DNA of 5,065 nucleotides from Comamonas sp. lk (GTDB lineage: Bacteria; Pseudomonadota; Gammaproteobacteria; Burkholderiales; Burkholderiaceae_C). Below the pieces are notes generated by a model. It did not search any database. It worked only from the letters and a program-made list of their open reading frames with translations, and was not told the DNA's origin. The translations under genes were made by a program, and so were the position numbers. Shown piece after piece: positions 1-5,065 of the stretch (its first letter is position 1; each line of letters begins with the position of its first letter). Where the stretch lies: the NCBI GenBank assembly GCA_945875225.1, contig CAMCJY010000171.1, positions 1-5,065 of the forward strand, given 5' to 3'.

Positions 1-55
1 TGTTCGATCGTTTAAGTAAGTCCCTTTACCCGCCAACGCAGAGCTGTGAAAAATC
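1..55. other. Short non-coding tail downstream of cysK
   Basis: This is the flank between the window edge and the cysK stop codon. I see no convincing reading frame, hairpin followed by a T-run, or promoter pair in it. A cysK terminator or the end of a neighbouring gene may lie just outside the window. Confidence 0.4.
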
Positions 56-973
56 TCACGCCGGCAAAAACCCCTCGATCGACAAATAGCGCTCGCCGGT
101 GTCGTAATTAAAACCCAGCACCTTGGCGCCAGCGGGTAGTTCGGGCAGCTTTTGGGCAATCGCGGCCAGGGTGGCGCCGCTGCTGATGCCGACCAGAATG
201 CCTTCTTGCGCGGCGCTGCGGCGGGCCATTTCGCGGGAAGCTTCGGCTTCGACCTGGATCACGCCATCGAGCAAGTCGGTGTGCAAGTTTTTCGGGATAA
301 AGCCTGCGCCAATGCCTTGAATGGGGTGTGGCGAGGGGGCGCCGCCGGAAATGACCGGGCTTTGCGTCGGCTCGACCGCAAACACCTTCAGGCCCGGCCA
401 CTTGGCTTTGAGCACCTGCGCCACGACGGTGATGTGGCCGCCAGTGCCCACGCCAGTAATGATGGCGTCCAGCCCCTCAGGAAAGTCGGCCAGAATTTCC
501 AGCGCGGTAGTACGCGTGTGGACTTCCACATTGGCCGGGTTTTCAAACTGCTGCGGCATCCAGGCGCCAGGCGTGGCATCGACCAGTTCCTGGGCACGGG
601 CGATGGCGCCTTTCATGCCTTTTTCGCGCGGCGTCAGGTCAAAGCTGGCGCCATAAGCCAGCATCAGGCGGCGCCGCTCGATGGACATGCTGTCGGGCAT
701 GACCAAAATCAGCTTGTAGCCCTTCACCGCGGCCACCATGGCCAGGCCGACGCCGGTATTGCCCGAGGTGGGCTCAATGATGGTGCCGCCGGGCTGCAAC
801 ACGCCGGACTTTTCCGCATCCTCCACCATGGCCAGTGCAATGCGGTCCTTGATCGAGCCGCCGGGGTTGCTGCGCTCGGACTTGATCCAGACCTGCGCAT
901 CGGGGCCAAACAAGCGGTTGATGCGGACGTGCGGCGTATTGCCAATGGTGTGCAGAATGTTGTCGGCTTTCAT
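56..973 (-). CDS. cysK: Cysteine synthase (O-acetylserine sulfhydrylase), PLP-dependent
   Basis: The 305-residue cytoplasmic enzyme makes L-cysteine from O-acetyl-L-serine and sulfide, the last step of assimilatory cysteine synthesis. The fold-type II PLP signatures are all present. SNPGGSIKDR carries the Schiff-base lysine K42. PTSGNTG (68-74) is the substrate loop. GVGTGGH (174-180) binds the PLP phosphate. QGIGAGFIP (219-227), GISSGA (262-267) and the C-terminal DTGERYLS (291-298) are also intact. The length is normal for the family. The ATG start has GGAG five bases upstream (979-982), and the N-terminus begins directly with the family's ILHTIGNTP segment. The gene ends in TGA. It is transcribed alone and divergently from rnpB. 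The NPGGSIKDR form resembles betaproteobacterial CysK as I remember it, but CysM (which can use thiosulfate) cannot be fully excluded by eye. Confidence 0.93.
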   Translation of the reverse strand: MKADNILHTIGNTPHVRINRLFGPDAQVWIKSERSNPGGSIKDRIALAMVEDAEKSGVLQPGGTIIEPTSGNTGVGLAMVAAVKGYKLILVMPDSMSIERRRLMLAYGASFDLTPREKGMKGAIARAQELVDATPGAWMPQQFENPANVEVHTRTTALEILADFPEGLDAIITGVGTGGHITVVAQVLKAKWPGLKVFAVEPTQSPVISGGAPSPHPIQGIGAGFIPKNLHTDLLDGVIQVEAEASREMARRSAAQEGILVGISSGATLAAIAQKLPELPAGAKVLGFNYDTGERYLSIEGFLPA

Positions 974-978
974 GGTGT

Positions 979-982
979 CTCC
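979..982 (-). promoter_or_regulatory. Ribosome binding site of cysK
   Basis: On the minus strand, GGAG (inside CGGAGACACC) lies five bases before the cysK ATG. It supports the start chosen for that gene. Confidence 0.6.
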
Positions 983-995
983 GTTATGTGGTGAG

Positions 996-1014
996 GGCCG
1001 CGGGCGCAGCGGCC
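996..1014 (-). promoter_or_regulatory. GC-rich stem-loop in the cysK leader
   Basis: A perfect 6-bp inverted repeat, GGCCGC and GCGGCC, encloses a 7-base loop about 22 bases upstream of the cysK start. If the cysK transcript begins upstream of it, the RNA would fold just before the ribosome binding site. No T-run follows on either strand, so it does not look like an intrinsic terminator. Any regulatory role is inference. Confidence 0.4.
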
Positions 1015-1078
1015 TGCGTGTGCCTGCTATTTTGGGGCAGTTTGGGCGGCTTGCTCGTTATAAAGATATGCCAAGGCC

Positions 1079-1084
1079 GATAAT
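1079..1084 (+). promoter_or_regulatory. Putative -10 element of the rnpB promoter
   Basis: GATAAT matches the sigma-70 -10 consensus TATAAT at five of six positions. It ends seven bases before the predicted 5' end of the RNase P RNA, the right distance for a transcription start. The -35 is weak: GTTATA (1057-1062, spacer 16) has three matches, and TTGCTC (1051-1056) lies too far upstream. The call rests mainly on the -10 position. Confidence 0.5.
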
Positions 1085-1091
1085 CGTCCCC

Positions 1092-1466
1092 GTGAAGCCC
1101 GCCAGACCACCGCTGGTGCAATTTTGGAAACAAAGCACTGGAGGAACGTCCGGACTGCATAGGGCAGCGTAGCAGCTAACGGCTGTCCACTGAAAACTGC
1201 GCCCGCAAGGGGGCAGCATAAGGTGAGGATTAGAGCAACAGAGACGAGTTTCGTGCCCCGGCGCAGCGCAAGTTGCGCCACGGGCGCGAAGGTGAAACGG
1301 GCAATCTCTACGCGCAGCAATACCAAGTAGGCCAACGTTGACGGGGCCCCCTGAGTTGGCGGGTAGGTAGCACCGAGCTTTTGAGTGATCAAAGGCCCAG
1401 AGTAATGGTGGTCACACACCGGGGCAACCCGGCGTGCACAGAATCCGGCTTATCGGAGGGCTTCAC
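1092..1466 (+). ncRNA. rnpB: RNase P RNA (bacterial type A)
   Basis: This is the catalytic RNA of ribonuclease P, which with the RnpA protein trims the 5' leader from precursor tRNAs. The ends are set by a perfect 9-bp P1 helix: GTGAAGCCC (1092-1100) pairs with GGGCTTCAC (1458-1466). The universally conserved core is clear. GAGGAACGTCCGGACT followed by GCATAGGGCAG (from 1141) gives the 5' half of P4. GAGCAACAGAGA (near 1233), AAGGTGAAACGG (1289-1300) and the GCAGCAATACCAAGTAGG block (from 1314) follow in order. ACAGAATCCGGCTTAT (1438-1453) is the 3' half of P4. P3 has a GAAA loop (1127-1130), the P12-like hairpin a GCAA loop (1268-1271), and the P18-like hairpin CCGGG/CCCGG a GCAA loop (1424-1427). 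The gene converges on the threonine dehydrogenase gene, with only 13 bases between them. Confidence 0.97.
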
Positions 1467-1479
1467 ACTTTTTAGCGCC
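1467..1479 (+). terminator. U-run after rnpB; possible termination or processing site
   Basis: Five T's (1469-1473) follow P1 almost directly. The 3' strand of P1 pairs with the RNA's own 5' end, so there is no classic local hairpin immediately before the T-run. The RNA may terminate here, or it may extend into the opposite gene and be trimmed back to P1. Confidence 0.3.
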
Positions 1480-2451
1480 TCAGGCGGCTAAGGCTTCCTG
1501 AGCAGCCTCTACCTGCGGGCGCAGATGCGCCAACATATCGGCCACCATGGCATCCAGGTCAAATTGCGGCGCCCAGCCCCAATCGGCCCGGGCCACGCTG
1601 TCGTCTATGGACTGCGGCCAGCTGTCGGCAATCGCTTGGCGGTAGTCCGGCGCGTAGTCCACGCTAAAGCCTGGCACTTGGCGCGTAATCGCCTCGGCCA
1701 GCTGCGCCGGCGTAAAGCTCAGCGCGGCCAGGTTGTAGCTGTGGCGCTCCTGGACGCAGTGCGCGGGCGCGTCCATCAGCTCCAGCGTTGCGCGAATGGC
1801 GTCGGACATGTACATCATGGGCAGCGCGGTCTGCGGTGCCAAAAAGCTGATGTAGTGGCCCTGGCGCAAAGCGGCGTGGAATATCTCGATGGCGTAATCC
1901 GTGGTGCCGCCGCCGGGGGCGGTTTTCCAACTGATGAGGCCGGGGTAGCGCAGGCTGCGCACGTCCACGCCGTGTACCCGGTGGTACCAGGCGCACCAGC
2001 CCTCGCCGGCCAGCTTGGAGATGCCATAGACCGTGCACGGGTCCATGACGCAGTGCTGCGGGGTATGCGCCTTGGGGCTGCCCGGCCCGAAGGCCGCGAT
2101 CGAGCTGGGCCAAAACACCCGTAAGCGGACCTGGCGCGCCAGCTCCAGCACATTGAGCAAACTGCGCATATTCAGGTCCCAGGCCCAGGCCGGGTGCTGC
2201 TCACCGCGCGCAGACAAGGCAGCGGCCAAGAGGTAAATCTGCGTGACGCCTTGCTGCACCACCAGGCGCTGCAAAGCGTCGGCATCTGTGGCGTCTAGGA
2301 TGTGGTGCGTCATGCCCGCAAGCACGCCAGCAGCTGGCGCGGCAATGTCGCTCAGCACGACGGCGCCTGCGCCATGGCGAGCGGCCAATGCGTGGCCTAA
2401 GTCTGAGCCAATTTGGCCATTAGCGCCGATGATAAGAATGCGCGGTTTCAT
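1480..2451 (-). CDS. tdh: L-threonine 3-dehydrogenase, NAD-dependent, short-chain/epimerase type
   Basis: The 323-residue enzyme oxidises L-threonine at C3 with NAD+ to 2-amino-3-ketobutyrate. It has an extended-SDR Rossmann N-terminus: GANGQIG (9-15) is the GxxGxxG nucleotide loop and D35 ends strand 2, which suits NAD. The catalytic PSS (115-117) precedes Y142-G-I-S-K146 (YxxxK). GGTTDYAIEIFHAAL (181-195) and the C-terminal SWPQSIDDSVARADWGW (277-293) are, from memory, typical of the threonine dehydrogenase subgroup rather than sugar epimerases. It is not the zinc-dependent medium-chain Tdh of E. coli. The start overlaps the kbl stop as ATGA, with a strong AAGGAG (2459-2464) seven bases upstream inside kbl. 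The partnership with kbl is the best functional evidence. The enzyme symbol is sometimes written ltdh for this type. Confidence 0.92.
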   Translation of the reverse strand: MKPRILIIGANGQIGSDLGHALAARHGAGAVVLSDIAAPAAGVLAGMTHHILDATDADALQRLVVQQGVTQIYLLAAALSARGEQHPAWAWDLNMRSLLNVLELARQVRLRVFWPSSIAAFGPGSPKAHTPQHCVMDPCTVYGISKLAGEGWCAWYHRVHGVDVRSLRYPGLISWKTAPGGGTTDYAIEIFHAALRQGHYISFLAPQTALPMMYMSDAIRATLELMDAPAHCVQERHSYNLAALSFTPAQLAEAITRQVPGFSVDYAPDYRQAIADSWPQSIDDSVARADWGWAPQFDLDAMVADMLAHLRPQVEAAQEALAA

Positions 2452-3677
2452 GCTGCAGCTCCTTCGCCCACAATGCCCAGTTCGCGGCCCGCTTGCGCAA
2501 AAGCGGCGGCGGCAAACACTAAATCAGCGCGGCTATGCACCGCGCTGATCTGCACCCGGATACGCGCCTTGCCACGCGGCACCACAGGAAAGAAAAAGCC
2601 CACCACGTACACGCCCAGCTCCAACAAGCGCGCCGCCATGCGCTGGGCTAGCACTGCGTCGCCCACCATCACCGGGATGATGGGGTGCTCGCCCGGCGGT
2701 AGTGCGAAACCGGCATCGCGCAATGCGCTGCGGAAAAAGCGTGTGTTGTCGGCCAAGGTGTCGCGCAAGGCGGTGCTGGCTTCGAGCAAATCGAGCACGG
2801 CAATCGAGGCACCGGCAATCACCGGCGCCAAGGTATTGGAAAACAAATAGGGCCGCGAACGCTGGCGCAACAGGGCAATGACTTCCTTGCGAGCGCTGGT
2901 GAAACCGCCGCTGGCGCCGCCTAAGGCTTTGCCCAAGGTACCGGTGATGATGTCCACTTTGCCGAAGACGCCGCGGTACTGTGGCGTGCCGCGCCCGCTG
3001 GCGCCCACAAAGCCGGTGGCATGGCATTCGTCCACGCCCAATAAAGCGCCGTACTGGTCGCACAAGCTACGCATCACATCGAGCTGCGCAATCGTGCCGT
3101 CCATGGAAAACACACCATCGGTAAACACCAAGGTGTGGCGCACGCCGGCCTTAGCCGCCTCTTGCAGGCAGCGCTCCAGATCGGCCATGTCGTTGTGCCG
3201 GTAACGCCAGCGCTGGGCCTTGCACAAGCGTATGCCGTCGATGATGGAGGCGTGGTTGAGCTCGTCGCTGATGATGGCGTCTTGCTCGCCCAGCAGCGGC
3301 TCAAACAAACCCCCGTTCGCGTCAAACGCGGCGGCGTACAAAATCGTGTCCTCGGTGCCCAAAAAGGCCGACAGGCGCGCCTCCAGGGTTTTGTGCAGGT
3401 CTTGCGTGCCGCAGATAAAACGGACGGAACTGAGGCCATAGCCATGGCTGTCCAGCGCAGCATGCGCAGCGGCGAGCACCTGCGGCTGGGCTGACAGGCC
3501 CAAATAATTGTTCGCGCACAAATTGATCACTTCGCGCCTTTGGCCGTCGGCACCCAAAGTGTGGATATGCGCGCCTTGCGCGCTGCCCAGCACGCGCTCT
3601 TGTTTGAACAGACCGGCCTCTTCGATACCGGCCAATTCACGCGCTAGGTGTTGGTAAAAATCGCTGCGGTTTGCCAT
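2448..3677 (-). CDS. kbl: 2-amino-3-ketobutyrate CoA ligase (glycine C-acetyltransferase)
   Basis: This PLP enzyme of the alpha-oxoamine synthase family cleaves 2-amino-3-ketobutyrate with CoA to glycine and acetyl-CoA, the second step of threonine degradation. The 409 residues match E. coli Kbl closely along the length (about 398 residues there). NLCANNYLGL (52-61), VRFICGTQD (85-93) and SDELNHASIIDGIRLCKA (137-154) are followed by VDECHATGF (215-223), whose D216 and H219 contact PLP. TGTLGKALGGASGG (245-258) holds the Schiff-base lysine K250. RSRPYLFSN and GFFFPVVPRGKARIR are also intact. I start at ATG 3677 because AAGGAA (3685-3690) lies seven bases upstream and family homology begins here (MANRSDFYQHL). 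An in-frame TTG at 3722 adds 15 basic, proline-rich residues and lacks support. The gene is the first of the kbl-tdh operon. Confidence 0.96.
   Translation of the reverse strand: MANRSDFYQHLARELAGIEEAGLFKQERVLGSAQGAHIHTLGADGQRREVINLCANNYLGLSAQPQVLAAAHAALDSHGYGLSSVRFICGTQDLHKTLEARLSAFLGTEDTILYAAAFDANGGLFEPLLGEQDAIISDELNHASIIDGIRLCKAQRWRYRHNDMADLERCLQEAAKAGVRHTLVFTDGVFSMDGTIAQLDVMRSLCDQYGALLGVDECHATGFVGASGRGTPQYRGVFGKVDIITGTLGKALGGASGGFTSARKEVIALLRQRSRPYLFSNTLAPVIAGASIAVLDLLEASTALRDTLADNTRFFRSALRDAGFALPPGEHPIIPVMVGDAVLAQRMAARLLELGVYVVGFFFPVVPRGKARIRVQISAVHSRADLVFAAAAFAQAGRELGIVGEGAAA
2459..2464 (-). promoter_or_regulatory. Ribosome binding site of tdh, inside kbl
   Basis: AAGGAG on the minus strand sits seven bases before the tdh ATG and within the last codons of kbl. 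Together with the ATGA stop/start overlap it indicates efficient, probably coupled, translation of both enzymes from one transcript. Confidence 0.75.
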
Positions 3678-3684
3678 TGGGCGT

Positions 3685-3690
3685 TTCCTT
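3685..3690 (-). promoter_or_regulatory. Ribosome binding site deciding the kbl start
   Basis: AAGGAA on the minus strand lies seven bases before ATG 3677. It favours this start over the upstream in-frame TTG at 3722. Confidence 0.65.
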
Positions 3691-3746
3691 TTCCCTGGTG
3701 GGTGGGGCGGGTTGGTGGACAATCGAATCCACTGTGTTCTGTGATA

Positions 3747-3776
3747 TTGCTATTTGTGCAGTATATCGAACATATT
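3747..3776 (+). promoter_or_regulatory. Putative promoter of the XRE-cupin regulator gene
   Basis: TTGCTA (3747-3752) has four of six -35 matches and CATATT (3771-3776) four of six -10 matches, spaced 18 bases. The start would fall near 3783, leaving a very short leader before the AAGGAA at 3785. The -10 lies inside the inverted repeat, which would fit autoregulation. Both boxes are weak, so this is a candidate only. Confidence 0.3.
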
Positions 3777-3786
3777 TCGATATAAA
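3760..3786 (-). promoter_or_regulatory. Putative kbl-tdh promoter
   Basis: On the minus strand TATACT (3760-3765) matches five of six -10 bases. TTTATA (3781-3786) matches four of six -35 bases, with a short 15-base spacer. Transcription would start near 3753, giving a leader of roughly 75 bases. The inverted repeat at 3762-3784 fills the spacer and overlaps both elements, so a bound repressor would block polymerase. The spacing is not ideal and the assignment is tentative. Confidence 0.35.
3762..3784. promoter_or_regulatory. Perfect palindromic operator between kbl and the regulator
   Basis: TATATCGAA (3762-3770) and TTCGATATA (3776-3784) form an exact 9-bp inverted repeat around a 5-base CATAT spacer. 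The half-site centres are 14 bp apart, which could place a dimer on one DNA face with some protein bending. The site stands between two divergent genes, one of them a DNA-binding regulator, and covers candidate promoter boxes for both. That it is the operator of the adjacent XRE-cupin protein is inference from position and symmetry. Confidence 0.7.
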
Positions 3787-3794
3787 GGAATGTG

Positions 3795-4409
3795 ATGGCC
3801 TCCCGTAGTGCAAAAACCACAAGCGCAGCCGCGCGCAGCCCGCTCCCGGCCGAGCCACCCCGCGTGGGGGACACGCTGGCTGCGCTGCGCCAGGCGCGCG
3901 CGCTGTCCTTAGACGAGTTGTCGCGCCTGGCCGGCGTGTCCAAATCTATGCTCTCGCAAATCGAGCGCGCCCAGGCCAACCCGACGGTCGCCGTGGTCTG
4001 GCGCCTGGCCAATGCGCTGGGGGTGCCGCTAGCCGATTTGCTACACCAAACCCCCGCGCCCCAAGCCCCGGCGATCGCCCTGGTGCCCGCCCACGCCACG
4101 CCGGCGCTGCGCAGCCCGGACGGCCTGTGCGAGCTGCGCATCCTGGGACCGATCGAGCTGGCCGGTCAATTTGAGTGGTATGCGCTAAGCGTGCAACCCG
4201 GCGGCGCCTTGGAATCGCAAGCCCATGAAACGGGAACCCGTGAGCACCTGACAGTGCACAGCGGCGCGCTACAGGTTCAGGCCGGGGAGGTGCTGCAAAA
4301 GCTGCAAACAGGGGAGACTGCGCGCTACGCGGTGGACTGCCAGCACAGCATCCGCAACCTCGGCAAAAGCATGGCCACGGCTTGGCTGGTGGTCGTACAT
4401 CCGGCCTGA
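3795..4409 (+). CDS. XRE-family transcriptional regulator with C-terminal cupin sensor domain
   Basis: The 204-residue protein has a disordered Ala/Ser/Pro-rich N-terminus (1-22). A helix-turn-helix of the XRE/Cro type follows (about 24-82: VGDTLAALRQARALSLDELS, then RLAGVSKSMLSQIER as recognition region, then NPTVAVVWRLANALGVPLADL). After a Pro/Ala linker comes a cupin_2-like barrel (about 125-202) containing AHETGTREHLTVHSGALQV, with H144, E150 and H184 as possible ligand or metal contacts. Such proteins sense a small metabolite through the cupin and repress or activate neighbouring genes. Lying divergent to kbl-tdh, it probably controls threonine breakdown; the ligand might be threonine, glycine or the keto intermediate, which cannot be read from the sequence. 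I start at ATG 3795, not GTG 3792, because AAAGGA (3784-3789) would be too close to the GTG. The stop lies 11 bases from the convergent next gene. Confidence 0.88.
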   Translation: MASRSAKTTSAAARSPLPAEPPRVGDTLAALRQARALSLDELSRLAGVSKSMLSQIERAQANPTVAVVWRLANALGVPLADLLHQTPAPQAPAIALVPAHATPALRSPDGLCELRILGPIELAGQFEWYALSVQPGGALESQAHETGTREHLTVHSGALQVQAGEVLQKLQTGETARYAVDCQHSIRNLGKSMATAWLVVVHPA

Positions 4410-4420
4410 AAGCCGCATCC

Positions 4421-5065
4421 TTAAAAGCGCTCGTACTGCGCCAGATAGCGCCACTGCCCCGGCGCCACATCGCCCAGGCTGACGCGGCCTACCCGCATAC
4501 GGCGCAGGGCTTGGATTTCTAAGCCGGCCAGCTCGCACAGGAAAGCGGCCAAACCCGGATGCGCACCTTTAACCGCCAGGCGCAGGATGCTGCGGGCTTC
4601 GCTGGCACTGCCGATACTTATTTTGGCCACCGGCAAGCGCTGGCGCGGGTCGCGCAGCGCACGCTCGATGGGAATGAGCGCCTCGGGTTTTACTTCGCCA
4701 CGCACCTCCACCATGAGCTCATGCTCCATCTGCGCCATGTCCTCTTGCAGTTTGCGCTGCACGCGCCAGTCCTGGGTGAACACCACTAATCCGCTGGCTG
4801 CGCTTTCCAGCGGCACGCTGGCCTGCAACTGTTTGAAATGGCGCAGCAAAGGGCGCTCGCCGCTGGCGTCCTGCGGGCTGTGGTTGGCGGCTGTCAGCAG
4901 TTCGCGGGCAGAGACCATGGCCGGTGCACGCGATGGCCGTGCGCGTCCGGCAGGCGGGCTAGCCGGGGCAGCATCTGGGTCTGGTACGCCATCGAGCACA
5001 TTGGGTGGTTTATGCAAGATCATTGTCACTTCACCCAGCGCCATCAAACTGGCATCCGGGTCCAC
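4421..5065 (-). CDS. Pseudouridine synthase family protein (RsuA/RluB/E/F type), active-site degenerate, 5' end missing
   Basis: The gene enters from the right edge. The 214 visible residues begin at an in-frame GTG codon (5063-5065) that is probably internal. In the family these enzymes isomerise specific uridines in 23S or 16S rRNA, usually after an N-terminal S4 RNA-binding domain, which would lie outside the window. Visible landmarks are VTMILHKPPNV (13-23, the family's 'LnKP' strand), a Pro/Ala-rich insert (27-50), SGLVVFTQDWRVQRKL (91-106), MEHELMVEVRGEV (113-125, the 'KeY.V.v' strand) and the C-terminal RRMRVGRVSLGDVAPGQWRYL (188-208). The usual catalytic GRLD-xxxx-GL reads VPLE-SAAS-GL, so aspartate is replaced by glutamate E87 and the preceding arginine by proline. 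The RQIRRM motif is also absent. The reading frame is otherwise open with normal codon use, so it appears to be a maintained gene and not a pseudogene. Confidence 0.8.
   Translation of the reverse strand: MDPDASLMALGEVTMILHKPPNVLDGVPDPDAAPASPPAGRARPSRAPAMVSARELLTAANHSPQDASGERPLLRHFKQLQASVPLESAASGLVVFTQDWRVQRKLQEDMAQMEHELMVEVRGEVKPEALIPIERALRDPRQRLPVAKISIGSASEARSILRLAVKGAHPGLAAFLCELAGLEIQALRRMRVGRVSLGDVAPGQWRYLAQYERF

Noticed and set aside
152..994. 280-residue open frame on the plus strand opposite cysK
   Set aside because: It is the antisense shadow of a high-GC gene. Its His/Arg/Gly/Ala-rich composition resembles no family, whereas the minus strand encodes a complete CysK.
1027..1419. 130-residue open frame on the minus strand
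   Set aside because: It lies almost entirely over rnpB, whose conserved sequence and paired ends explain the region. The frame is incidental.
1474..1489. Stem-loop over the tdh stop codon as a terminator
   Set aside because: The stem is short, has a bulge and a three-base loop, and no T-run follows on either strand. The nearby T's precede it on the plus strand.
1525..2124. 199-residue open frame on the plus strand opposite tdh
   Set aside because: It is an antisense shadow with Arg/Val/His-rich low-information sequence and no ribosome binding site. The real gene is on the minus strand.
3678..3722. N-terminal extension of Kbl from the TTG at 3722
   Set aside because: The extra 15 residues are not expected in the family, TTG is a rare start, and ATG 3677 has a well-placed AAGGAA.
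3740..3760. CRP-like site starting TGTGA in the kbl-regulator intergenic region
   Set aside because: Only the left half TGTGA is present. The matching TCACA at the correct spacing is absent.
4421..5065. Pseudouridine synthase gene as a decayed pseudogene
   Set aside because: The frame is open across all visible codons, the non-catalytic motifs are well preserved, and similar Glu-containing relatives are recalled, so selection appears to maintain it.

Overview
The window is 5,065 bases of GC-rich bacterial chromosome, most likely from a betaproteobacterium of the order Burkholderiales, probably Comamonadaceae. This rests on the protein character of CysK, Kbl and Tdh, the base composition, and an A-type RNase P RNA; it is an inference, since no marker was searched. 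I see no mobile element, tRNA, CRISPR array or phage gene. All the genes look like core chromosome, and every stretch over 300 bases is occupied.

Layout, left to right: 1-55 is a short tail downstream of cysK with nothing I can name. 56-973 (minus) is cysK, cysteine synthase. 974-1091 is a divergent intergenic region holding a GC hairpin in the cysK leader and the rnpB promoter. 1092-1466 (plus) is rnpB, the catalytic RNA of RNase P. It runs tail to tail into 1480-2451 (minus), an NAD-dependent L-threonine 3-dehydrogenase of the short-chain/epimerase type. That gene overlaps by 4 nt (ATGA) the upstream gene kbl, 2-amino-3-ketobutyrate CoA ligase, at 2448-3677 (minus). A 117-bp divergent region with a perfect 9+5+9 inverted repeat separates kbl from a plus-strand XRE-cupin regulator at 3795-4409. 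The last gene, from 4421 to the right edge (minus, 5' end cut off), belongs to the RsuA/RluB/E/F pseudouridine synthase family but lacks the family's catalytic aspartate.

Functionally, kbl-tdh is a two-step threonine degradation operon: threonine is oxidised to 2-amino-3-ketobutyrate, which is cleaved with CoA to glycine and acetyl-CoA. The divergent XRE-cupin protein is the obvious candidate for its local regulator, acting at the inverted repeat that overlaps the predicted promoters on both strands. CysK lies on the far side of rnpB. It could use acetyl-serine derived ultimately from the same glycine and acetyl-CoA, but nothing shows co-regulation.

Nothing here is clearly a new system. The points most worth following are the active-site-degenerate pseudouridine synthase homologue, the palindromic operator of the threonine switch, and the very tight convergence of rnpB with the threonine operon.
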